64,000 bases of DNA from Stomatobaculum sp. (GTDB taxonomy: Bacteria > Bacillota_A > Clostridia > Lachnospirales > Lachnospiraceae): assembly GCA_017449925.1 (NCBI GenBank), contig JAFSYO010000134.1, forward strand, positions 1 to 64,000, in the 5' to 3' direction. The stretch's first letter is position 1. Each line of letters opens with the position of its first letter. Under the pieces are notes generated by a model, which saw only the letters and a list, made by a program, of their open reading frames with translations, did not search any database and was not told where the DNA came from. Position numbers and translations under genes: made by a program. Shown here in pieces: positions 9,701 to 17,360 of this stretch.

Positions 9701-9992
9701 TTTCCACTTCCAGTTCCACGGGCAGACCGTGGGTGTCCCAGCCGGCCTTTCTGGGAACCTGTTCGCCTTTCATGGCGTGATAACGCGGGATCATATCCTT
9801 GATGACGCGGGTCTCCACATGGCCGATGTGGGGCTTACCGTTTGCCGTCGGCGGTCCGTCGTAGAACATATAGGTCGGGCAGCCCTCCCTTTCTTCCACG
9901 GACTTCTCAAAGATGCGGTTTTCGTCCCAGAATTTCTCGACCTCTTCCTCTCTCTTAACAAAGTTCAGGTCTGTCGGAACTTTTCTGTACAT
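6798..9992 (-). CDS. ileS: Isoleucyl-tRNA synthetase, type II
   Basis: This enzyme charges tRNA-Ile with isoleucine and edits valine. It has 1064 residues from the ATG at 9992 ([16 protein letters not shown]), which follows AAAGGAGAG; the longer frame reads into the leader. The HIGH-type motif is in [16 protein letters not shown] and the KMSKS loop in [10 protein letters not shown]. Paired cysteines (CPDCP and CPKCG) look like a zinc site. The length and the block [20 protein letters not shown] place it with the eukaryote-like type II IleS, a class commonly tolerant of mupirocin, not with the roughly 920-residue type I. It is controlled by an Ile T-box. Confidence 0.97.
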   Translation of the reverse strand: [1064 protein letters not shown]

Positions 9993-10012
9993 AAGCCGGT
10001 CTCTCCTTTTTA

Positions 10013-10275
10013 AACAAAAAAAGCCCTCATCCATGAAGGACGAGAGCTTTCGCTTCGCTGTACCACCTGCATAAGTGTTTCTGTTCCCTTAACGCGGGAA
10101 AAACGGCGCCTCCTACTTCATCGTATCCGGTCAGACCGGTCCTATATCGATGCTGTTCAGGGGCACAGCTCAGAAGTGATCTTCGGGATCGTCTACTAAC
10201 ACCGGGCTTCCACCATCCCCGGCTCGCTGAAGCTTTCTCCGGTCCTTACTCTCTTCGTCATTGCCGTTTCCTGAA
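10013..10275 (-). promoter_or_regulatory. T-box riboswitch, tRNA-Ile specific, with terminator
   Basis: On the minus strand the leader has the T-box bulge sequence GCAGGTGGTACAGCG (about 10058-10072). A terminator hairpin follows, with arms AAAGCTCTCGTCC and GGATGAGGGCTTT and a U tail at about 10014-10048. The Stem I specifier loop reads GAAGATCACTTCTGAG with ATC (Ile) at the specifier position. This agrees with control of ileS by uncharged tRNA-Ile. Confidence 0.92.
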
Positions 10276-10290
10276 GTTGTCAACCACGAT

Positions 10291-10319
10291 ATTATACTTG
10301 AAGAGAGGCCCGAAGTCAA
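10291..10319 (-). promoter_or_regulatory. Sigma-A promoter of ileS
   Basis: On the minus strand TTGACT (10314-10319), a 17-nt spacer and a perfect TATAAT (10291-10296). The start would be near 10284, directly before the T-box Stem I. Confidence 0.85.
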
Positions 10320-10351
10320 TGAATTTTTGAACTTTGCCTCAGATATCGCCG

Positions 10352-10759
10352 TCAGATATATTTCCTGATCGTCAGAACATTGTATCCGTCCCTGTACTCG
10401 TACCGGATATCATCCACGCTCTTTTTCGCCATAAAGATCCCCAGTCCGCCGATATCCCTTTGTTCCGCGGCGAGCGTTACGTCCGGATCATCCTTCGCCA
10501 GCGGATCATACGGAATACCGCTGTCCTGAAAACATATCTCAGCATACCGGGGCTCCCCGGCGATCTGCAGCCGGATCAGTGCCTCTCCTGTTCCGGGCGC
10601 GTAGGCATAGCTGGCTATATTTACAAATATTTCTTCGACAGCCAGGTCGATCTGCATCATGGCTTTCATGGAGCAGTCTGCACCTTCCAGCTCCTGATCC
10701 ACAAACTGCAGCACCTCATCCAGGTTGTCCAGACTGGCTTTTATTCTGAGTTCTTTCAT
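10352..10759 (-). CDS. RsbW/SpoIIAB-like anti-sigma ATP-binding protein
   Basis: A 135-residue HATPase_c_2 domain protein. The N box is DLAVEEIFVNI near 42-52, the G1 box FQDSGIPYDP near 90 and the G2 box GGLGIFMAKK near 116. Such proteins bind sigma factors or phosphorylate STAS partner proteins on Ser/Thr. No STAS protein or alternative sigma factor lies beside it. It is the last gene of the kinase/FHA island, 136 nt after the TPR lipoprotein, so co-transcription is plausible but not proven. Its role as an output of the island is inference. Confidence 0.85.
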   Translation of the reverse strand: MKELRIKASLDNLDEVLQFVDQELEGADCSMKAMMQIDLAVEEIFVNIASYAYAPGTGEALIRLQIAGEPRYAEICFQDSGIPYDPLAKDDPDVTLAAEQRDIGGLGIFMAKKSVDDIRYEYRDGYNVLTIRKYI

Positions 10760-10895
10760 GGAGTCACCATTTCCGGCAGTGATACCGCCATGTTTCTTTA
10801 CACATGTATGGTACTACTATAATACATTCCGGCCGTATTTTCCAGTGCCAGGGCTCCGGGAACATCGGATTCCGGTTTCACGCCCGAATTCCAGT

Positions 10896-11960
10896 TCATA
10901 TCCCCTCCAGCTTTTTCACATCCTCATCGGCATGAAGCGGCGCACCGCACTTCTTGCATAAAGCCGCGTTCTCGCCGTCGACAGGCTGCATCAGACCACC
11001 GGAATATGTGACTTCCCATTGATGGTTGCAGTTCCCGCTGTCCATGATCCAGATTATGCTTGCGTCACCCTCGTAAACTCCGTCCTTCAGCGGGACTCTT
11101 TCAGCAGTTTTCAACGCATAGGTATGATCTGCCTCTTTGACCAGCTTTGCTTCATTGATCATCGTCTCGATCGTCGCCTGCCCGTTCGGAAGATCATTGT
11201 CCCACATCGTATCGACCACCGTGATCATTTTAGTATCACCATAAAACCAGATACCATGTCCCTTCCGTGTCGTGCCGGACATCGCTCCGGAATAAATATA
11301 CCCCCCCTGGTACACGCCGATATAGTTTCCATTTTCTGTCGGGAAAACATACGGCTCTGTCAGGCTGCTGGTCAGGTCATCGAATTCTGCGCTAAGGATC
11401 GATTTATTGTGAAAATCATAGTCTGTACCCCATGTGACAGCCTCTGCCATGGCCCGTGCCATATCCATAAGTTCGTTTTTTCTGTTTTCCAGTTCGGCGG
11501 CCTTTCGCTCTTCTTCTTTCAGGATCTCCAGCCTGGCGCTGATCTCCGTGTCTTCTCTCAGCTCCAGCATTCTTCCGTACAGTTCTATTGCCCGTTCTCT
11601 GTTTCTGCCCGCCTCTGCCTGTTCGGCTACACCTCGGTACAGGTTCAGTATGATATCCCAGTCTTTCTCCGATATATTTTCTTTCCCCACTGCGTCCATT
11701 CCCTGTTCCAGAACGCGGGCAACATCCCGGTCTTTTCCCCTGGAACTGTAGACCTCAGCAATGCCCTCATAGGCTTCCAGCACTTTCGGATTCAGGTCGA
11801 TCACCAGCTGGAACGCCAGCATCGCTTCGTCATAATTCTGATCCTCAAGATATTTCCTCCCGAGGTCAAGCTGCTTTTCCATCATGACTTCCGGAGACTC
11901 CCTGCAGGCAGACAGCATCGCGGAAATGCAAAGAAGAAAAACCAAAATACGTTTTGCCAT
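10896..11960 (-). CDS. TPR lipoprotein with MORN-like and zinc-ribbon-like end
   Basis: The 354 residues start with a lipoprotein signal (MAKRILVFLLCISAML, lipobox LSAC, acylated Cys near 19). TPR-like helices follow (YLEDQNYDEAMLAFQLVIDL, then EAYEGIAEVYSSRG), then a charged coiled-coil-like stretch around 125-170. A MORN-like beta segment around 215-255 contains YIYSGAMSGTTRKGHGIWFY. The end has CKKCGAP, a half zinc-knuckle. The protein should be anchored on the outer face of the membrane. It lies downstream of the PASTA kinase, suggesting an envelope partner of that kinase. The exact function is unknown. Confidence 0.7.
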   Translation of the reverse strand: MAKRILVFLLCISAMLSACRESPEVMMEKQLDLGRKYLEDQNYDEAMLAFQLVIDLNPKVLEAYEGIAEVYSSRGKDRDVARVLEQGMDAVGKENISEKDWDIILNLYRGVAEQAEAGRNRERAIELYGRMLELREDTEISARLEILKEEERKAAELENRKNELMDMARAMAEAVTWGTDYDFHNKSILSAEFDDLTSSLTEPYVFPTENGNYIGVYQGGYIYSGAMSGTTRKGHGIWFYGDTKMITVVDTMWDNDLPNGQATIETMINEAKLVKEADHTYALKTAERVPLKDGVYEGDASIIWIMDSGNCNHQWEVTYSGGLMQPVDGENAALCKKCGAPLHADEDVKKLEGI

Positions 11961-12065
11961 AATCAGTTCCTTTCATCAAAATGGGGATGGTGCCGCTCCG
12001 GACAAGGATCGTACAGAGGGGTTTCGTTTCATGCTGGTAATTTTAAACCGGAGGTATGCTAATTC

Positions 12066-14459
12066 TCAGTCATCTTCCTCCTGGTCTTCATCATCTTCCT
12101 GGTCTTTCTCTTCATCCTCTGCAGTTTCTTCCTTTGTAACATTCTTCCGCTGGATCTTTCCTGTCTTACCGGTATGGATGTAGGGCTTTGTCGTCTCAGC
12201 TGTCGCAGCTGCGGCGGTCTCCGGCGGAGCCTCCGTCTGGGGCGGTGCTGTCTCCTGCGGAGCTGTCTCCGCGGGAAGGGTCTCCGGCGCGGCGGTCGTC
12301 TGCGGTTCTGTCTCCGGCGGAGCTGCCTCAGTCTCAGGCACTGCCGCCGGTGCCGCCGCCTCAGTCACAGGTGCGGGTTCAGTCCGGGGCGCTTCGGTCC
12401 GGGGCGGTGGGGCGGTTTCCCGGGCTTTTTCCATACGCCTTTTATTCTCCGCTTCTTTCCTGGCAGTCTCTTCGGGATCTTCCCCCTTACTGATCACGAT
12501 GCGGACCGGCGCCCCCTTTTCAGCCTGCTCCTGTGCTTCCGGCTTCTGGCTGACTACATTTCCCGCAGGGACAGAACTGCTGTAAGCCTCTTCAGGCTCA
12601 GGCAGGAATCCCGCCTCCCTCAGAAGTCTTTCCGCCTCATCCTTCGTCTTGAGCGTAACTAACGGGACCAGGACTTTTTCCTTCCCTGAACTCACAGTAA
12701 GAAGAAGGATCTCGTTCTCCGCAGCTTTGATCCCAGGCTCGTGATCCTGGGCCATCACCACATTTTCCGGGACAGTGTCGCTGTTTTCAGGCATGATCAG
12801 CGACGCCAGCTTTTTCTCCCTGAGGAGCTTTTCCGCTTCCTCATATAGCATCCCGGTGACATCCGGGACTGTAATGTTTTTTACATCTCCCAGTTTAAGC
12901 TGTCCTTCGTCCTTAACGACAGTCAGTGTGACTTTCGCCCCCGGATACAGCATTTTTCCTGGCGCGGGATGCTGCGCCGTAACGGTGCCTGAAGCCTTCG
13001 TCTGATCCGAGGTCTCTTTGTATTCTACAGAAAAGCCCTGTTTTTCCAGTTCCTTCCCTGCACTGCCGCGGCTCATAAATGTAACGGCAGGAACATAGGC
13101 GACTTCCGGTCCGGCGCTTACATCCACCTCGATGACTGCGCGGTTCCGTACTGTCTTCCTGTCCGTGACGATCTGCGTTCCAGCCTCCGGCGACTGGTGC
13201 AGCACCAGACCCTTTTCCACAGTATCGCTGTACACCATATTTCTGGCGCTGGTCTTAAGCCACGCCTCATCCGCTGTCTTTTCCGCCGTTTCCAGGTCCA
13301 GGTTGACCAGAGTGGGGGTCCAGACCGTATTGTCAGGAAGGGTGAAGGGGCTCACCGGACTTGCGGGGTTCAGGAGGAGCACCCCTGCGATCACGACTGC
13401 CGCCAGGCCTGACGCCAATGCAGCCGCCACTTTAAAACGTCCGGAGACTTTCCCGACATCCGTCTTTCTGTCTGTCACCTTTCTTGCTTCTACGTCCGCG
13501 GAAAGAAGCTCTTTTTCAAACTGATCCAGGGAGGAGGTCCTGTCCTCGATCGCCACGTTCATGGCGTTCATCAGGGCAGTCTCCATCCCTTCCTGCATAT
13601 AGATACCCATCTCCGAAGGACGCACCAGGGTATCCCGCGCCGCCCGTTCCATGGCATCCGGCGGGGTAATGCCGGTGATCATTTTGTAGAAAGTTGCCGC
13701 CAGAGCATAGACATCCGTCCATGGGCCCTGATCCCCACGGCTCCTGTACTGCTCCTCCGGCGCGTAGCCCGGCTTAATAATGACAGACAGGCTCTTTGAG
13801 TGCTTTGTGGTGGCGTACCGCGCAGCTCCGAAATCCAGGATCTTGACAGTCCCGTCCTTCAGCCGGTAAATATTGTCCGGGGAAATATCCCTGTGGATCA
13901 TCCCCTCTGCATGGACCGGCTTCAGTCCCTCTGCCACTCCGAGCACGACGATCAGGGCCTCCTCCAGACTCATAGGGCCCTGCCGCTCAAGAATACTTTT
14001 AATGGATTCACCGTCACAGAACTCCATGACGATGTACGCTGTATTGTTCTCTTCAAAGGTGTCGAAAACGTGTACGATATTGGGAAGCTGACGGAATTTC
14101 GCAAGCCGGACCGCTTCTTCGATGGTCTTCATTTTTCCGGCCGCGAACTGTTCCTCCCGTTCTCCGCTGTAGATCGTGACAGAAGTCACTCCCGGCATCC
14201 TTGTGGAAAACTCTCCGGGCAGGTATTCCTTTACCGCCACCTTCTGCTGAAGCCTTCTGTCATATCCGATATAGGTGACGCCGAAGCCTCCGAAACCAAG
14301 GACTCTCCCCACGACATAGCGTCCATTGCGGAGAACCGTCCCCGGCTGAAGGTGATAAGCCTCTTGTGCCTTCGTACCGTGAATATACCCGCAGCGCGGG
14401 CAGATCTCAAACCGGGCGTCATAGAATTCCATGCAGCCCATGCACAGTCTGTTGCTCAT
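12066..14459 (-). CDS. Membrane Ser/Thr kinase with zinc ribbon and four PASTA repeats (copy 1)
   Basis: A 797-residue PrkC/StkP-type kinase. A zinc ribbon (C6, C9, C20, C23) precedes the kinase domain, which has the Gly loop LGFGGFG at 54-60, lysine K77 in VAVKEYLP, catalytic loop HRDISPDN at 189-196 and DFG at 209-211. A single membrane helix at about 343-363 puts four PASTA-like repeats (about 379-672) outside, where this family senses peptidoglycan fragments. The tail (about 680-797) is Pro/Glu/Thr-rich and ends in a very acidic run. The catalytic-loop lysine of HRDLKPxN is Ser here. It is a close paralogue of the kinase at 17361-19622, with the activation segments almost identical. Confidence 0.93.
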   Translation of the reverse strand: MSNRLCMGCMEFYDARFEICPRCGYIHGTKAQEAYHLQPGTVLRNGRYVVGRVLGFGGFGVTYIGYDRRLQQKVAVKEYLPGEFSTRMPGVTSVTIYSGEREEQFAAGKMKTIEEAVRLAKFRQLPNIVHVFDTFEENNTAYIVMEFCDGESIKSILERQGPMSLEEALIVVLGVAEGLKPVHAEGMIHRDISPDNIYRLKDGTVKILDFGAARYATTKHSKSLSVIIKPGYAPEEQYRSRGDQGPWTDVYALAATFYKMITGITPPDAMERAARDTLVRPSEMGIYMQEGMETALMNAMNVAIEDRTSSLDQFEKELLSADVEARKVTDRKTDVGKVSGRFKVAAALASGLAAVVIAGVLLLNPASPVSPFTLPDNTVWTPTLVNLDLETAEKTADEAWLKTSARNMVYSDTVEKGLVLHQSPEAGTQIVTDRKTVRNRAVIEVDVSAGPEVAYVPAVTFMSRGSAGKELEKQGFSVEYKETSDQTKASGTVTAQHPAPGKMLYPGAKVTLTVVKDEGQLKLGDVKNITVPDVTGMLYEEAEKLLREKKLASLIMPENSDTVPENVVMAQDHEPGIKAAENEILLLTVSSGKEKVLVPLVTLKTKDEAERLLREAGFLPEPEEAYSSSVPAGNVVSQKPEAQEQAEKGAPVRIVISKGEDPEETARKEAENKRRMEKARETAPPPRTEAPRTEPAPVTEAAAPAAVPETEAAPPETEPQTTAAPETLPAETAPQETAPPQTEAPPETAAAATAETTKPYIHTGKTGKIQRKNVTKEETAEDEEKDQEDDEDQEEDD

Positions 14460-14484
14460 ATTTCAGCCCGCTCCGTTGTCTTCT

Positions 14485-16314
14485 TCAATATTCCTCTTCT
14501 TTCATAAGATCCGGCCCCAGAAGCTCATAGACGGTCACGATCCCCGGCTGCTCCACAGCTATGATCATATGGCCGGTCTGTGCGATCAGTCCATATTTGT
14601 GATCCAGCAGTTTCTCCCCGGAAAACAGGTCGTAAAGGCCCCAGGATCCGCTGTCATCCATGTGCAGAAGAAGGCCCGTGTCCAGCATGCGCTCCTGCGT
14701 ACCGGCAGGAATGCTGTACTCCTTTTTGTCAAAAACATAATGATTTCCGGCATCGTCCTTGAAATTGAAGGTCAGCGTATCTTTGCCCTCCAGATTATCC
14801 CCGACGAGGCCTTCTCTGGAAAGGACCGACCGGGTCGCACGGTCTGTAGTGTCTGTCAGTGAGCGCGCCACAGTCGTGTAATACCCGCAGCCTCTGGAAT
14901 GCAGCCAGTTCTGTCCTTCCGGCGCTTCTTTCAGGATCTCGCCGGAGGATGAGACAGCAGTACTTCTGCCGTTATAGAGAAAAACTCCGTCGTTTTCCGA
15001 GACGAAATCTCCCCAGGAAACATCCTCTGTGAATATCAGCGTGCCGTTCCTGTCCAGGATCTGGTTTTCTCCGGTATCCTTGTTTTTATACCTCAGGAAC
15101 CCGCTTTCACTGAGCCCGACGGATTCAACTTCCCCGCTCAGGTCCGATTTCCTGAACATCTCGTTGCCAAGATCGTCGTACACAATATAAAACCCGTCTT
15201 TATGTACGATAACATAACCGATGCCGTTTCGGAAATAGCTTCCTAATGAGAGGACTTCCTTTCCATAGGCATCGTAAAGTATGTTATCATCATCCTTTCG
15301 TAAGACGATCCCGTTCCCGATAATTTTTATTTTCGAATCTGACCGCTTCTCGGATGAGATTCCCGGGACGAAAGCTTCTCCGGCAAGGTCATACAGATCC
15401 CAGTGCCCGTTGTAGATAAAATCTCCTTCCTGGGGAATGATCCCGACCGATCTGTCTGTGAAGAACAGCAGATAGTCACTTCGGTCATCCGTGGGTTCTT
15501 CCACAGTGAAGACTTTTATAAAACGGGAGAACACGCTGCTGTCCAGCATGAAATCACCTTTCACGAATTCGAATCCCGCATACTCGCAGGGCAGGATCTG
15601 GCGGACTTCTGTCCCTTCTATGCGGACCAGTCCCAGGGAATTCCTGTCGATGTCTCCGTTGTCGCTGCGTTTACTCTCTTCGGACACGTCTTTTGCCACG
15701 ATGTAAAAGCCTTCGCCGAGATATTTACAGCGCGCGGAATCCAGTTCGTAATCCAGTGCCTTTTTCCCGTCGGGACCCACCAGCCACGCTGTATTCTCTT
15801 TCGTTCCCGGAAGATTCATCATGGTGCCGTTGTATCTCAGGGCTTTGTTCTCTCCGTCCAGGGTGAACTCGCTGATATATTTCAGCTCGTTTCTGTTTCT
15901 GTAATGCTTCGGGAGCATCACATAATTCGGGTCTTCGCGCTTCGCGCTTTTCGTCTCCTCGGGCTGACTCTCCTGCGTTTCCTCCCCGGATATTCCGGGA
16001 GGGCTCCCTATTCCGGTGGCGAATGTTTCTTCTTTCGCCATTTCTGACGTTTCTTCTTTTGGATTCTGTTCCGCTTCCTGTCCTTCAGCGCTTTCTTCTT
16101 CTGACTTTTCGTCTTTCCCGGAGATCAGGGTGTCGATCAGTCCTTCCGGTCCGCCTGTCACCAGACCGGTGATCGTGTCCACATCCTCTTTGACAGCCTC
16201 AAACAGCTCCGCGACCGTTTCCTCAATGCCCGGTGCCCCGGGGATCCCTCCGCTGCAGCCTGTCATCAGAAGAACCGCAGAAAGCATTGCCGGCAGAATA
16301 CTTTTTTTCATCAT
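14485..16314 (-). CDS. Large lipoprotein with WG-like beta repeats
   Basis: About 609 residues. The ATG at 16314 (MMKKSILPAMLSAVLLMTGC) sits 8 nt after GAGGAG; the longer frame would need TTG. The lipobox LMTGC predicts a surface lipoprotein. Residues about 30-130 are low-complexity Glu/Ser/Pro. The rest has repeated short beta units such as YDAYGKEVLSLG, YDDLGNEMFRKSD and LDRNGTLIFTED, which resemble WG/KWG repeats and probably form a propeller-like domain. It lies between the cell-wall-binding gene and PASTA kinase copy 1. Its binding partner is unknown. Confidence 0.7.
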   Translation of the reverse strand: MMKKSILPAMLSAVLLMTGCSGGIPGAPGIEETVAELFEAVKEDVDTITGLVTGGPEGLIDTLISGKDEKSEEESAEGQEAEQNPKEETSEMAKEETFATGIGSPPGISGEETQESQPEETKSAKREDPNYVMLPKHYRNRNELKYISEFTLDGENKALRYNGTMMNLPGTKENTAWLVGPDGKKALDYELDSARCKYLGEGFYIVAKDVSEESKRSDNGDIDRNSLGLVRIEGTEVRQILPCEYAGFEFVKGDFMLDSSVFSRFIKVFTVEEPTDDRSDYLLFFTDRSVGIIPQEGDFIYNGHWDLYDLAGEAFVPGISSEKRSDSKIKIIGNGIVLRKDDDNILYDAYGKEVLSLGSYFRNGIGYVIVHKDGFYIVYDDLGNEMFRKSDLSGEVESVGLSESGFLRYKNKDTGENQILDRNGTLIFTEDVSWGDFVSENDGVFLYNGRSTAVSSSGEILKEAPEGQNWLHSRGCGYYTTVARSLTDTTDRATRSVLSREGLVGDNLEGKDTLTFNFKDDAGNHYVFDKKEYSIPAGTQERMLDTGLLLHMDDSGSWGLYDLFSGEKLLDHKYGLIAQTGHMIIAVEQPGIVTVYELLGPDLMKEEEY

Positions 16315-16327
16315 TTCCCTACTCCTC

Positions 16328-16367
16328 AAAAAGGAAAGGAGCCGCCATTTGCCGACAGCTCCTTTCC
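16328..16367 (-). terminator. Terminator or attenuator between cell-wall protein and lipoprotein
   Basis: On the minus strand GGAAAGGAGC and GCTCCTTTCC form a perfect 10-bp stem followed by TTTTT. The ribosome site of the next gene (GAGGAG) follows at once, so part of the island transcript may stop here. Confidence 0.65.
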
Positions 16368-16391
16368 GGCTGCAGTCAGGCTGCAGAATAC

Positions 16392-17300
16392 TCAGTCATC
16401 GTAGAAATAGTCGTCATCATCATCTTCATCTTCATCCGCGTAAGGATCGTAGGTGCTGTTTTTCACCTGTCTGATATAGACCGTAATATCATAGTCCGAC
16501 ATAAATCCCTCGACGACATAATCATTGAACGCCTTCTTCACCCGTTCTTCCCATGCTTTGATCTTCTCCTGGCGGCGGGTCGAATTCTTGGTATCCAGAA
16601 GATCCTCGTATTTTGACGCCCACTCCTGCTTCAGCTCTTCTACTGCCTCACTTACCAGACTGTTGTCCATCGACTTGAAACTCGTCAGGTCATCCAGGGA
16701 ATGAGCCCAGTGCCAGCCGCCGTCATTGGCGTTCGTAAGCTTTCCGAGGTTGGAACGGTACATGATCGCGCCGTCATCCATATACTTCATTTCTGTTCCC
16801 TGGGCGTTCTTTGATTCCTTATTTCTTATGATTCCTCCGTTTGCGTCTGCCTGGTACAGGTTCACCTCTCCGTTATCCTGGTTCGTGGTGACGAAAAGGC
16901 TGTTGACCTGCATCGCTCCCCCCTGGTTCGGGTCAAGGTAATAAAGAACACCCTGGTCCTCGAACCAGCCGGTCTTCATGGCTCCGTTATTTGCCGGATC
17001 CAGATAATACCACTTACCGCCGCTCTGCTTCCAGCCCATTGCCTGGTTCCCGGCATCCTCAAAGAAATACCAGGCACCGTATCTTGACGGCTGCTGCCAG
17101 CCGGTGACCATGTATCCTGAACTGTTAAAGCAGTAATTAGTTCCGTCTATATTGTAGATACCTCCGGAATAATAAGATCCGTCGTCCTTCTCATACCAAA
17201 ATCCGCCTCCGTCATTCTTCCATCCGCCGGCAAAGGCGCTCACCGCGCACATAACAGACAGCATTCCTGCAGCGGCCATTGCAAAGATGATCTTTTTCAT
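16392..17300 (-). CDS. Secreted cell-wall-binding (choline-binding-type) repeat protein
   Basis: About 302 residues from the ATG at 17300 (MKKIIFAMAAAGMLSVMCAV), 7 nt after AAAGGAGGA. The signal peptide ends near SAFA. Residues about 25-140 hold aromatic cell-wall-binding repeats: WKNDGGGFWYEKDDGSYY, WQQPSRYGAWYFFED, MGWKQSGGKWYYLD and GWFEDQGVLYYLD. These normally bind teichoic acids or glycans. The C-terminal half is unlike any family I know, helical near 215-275, with a final run of Asp and Tyr. It probably sits on the wall and may present a signal to the kinases next to it. Confidence 0.8.
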   Translation of the reverse strand: MKKIIFAMAAAGMLSVMCAVSAFAGGWKNDGGGFWYEKDDGSYYSGGIYNIDGTNYCFNSSGYMVTGWQQPSRYGAWYFFEDAGNQAMGWKQSGGKWYYLDPANNGAMKTGWFEDQGVLYYLDPNQGGAMQVNSLFVTTNQDNGEVNLYQADANGGIIRNKESKNAQGTEMKYMDDGAIMYRSNLGKLTNANDGGWHWAHSLDDLTSFKSMDNSLVSEAVEELKQEWASKYEDLLDTKNSTRRQEKIKAWEERVKKAFNDYVVEGFMSDYDITVYIRQVKNSTYDPYADEDEDDDDDYFYDD

Positions 17301-17360
17301 GTTATTGTCCTCCTTTTTCATTTGTTTATGATACGTTCAGGTTTTCCAAACTTAACATGT

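Noticed and set aside
7191..10013. 940-codon open frame on the plus strand
   Set aside because: It lies entirely antisense to ileS, whose motifs are certain; it reflects the codon bias of a GC-rich gene.
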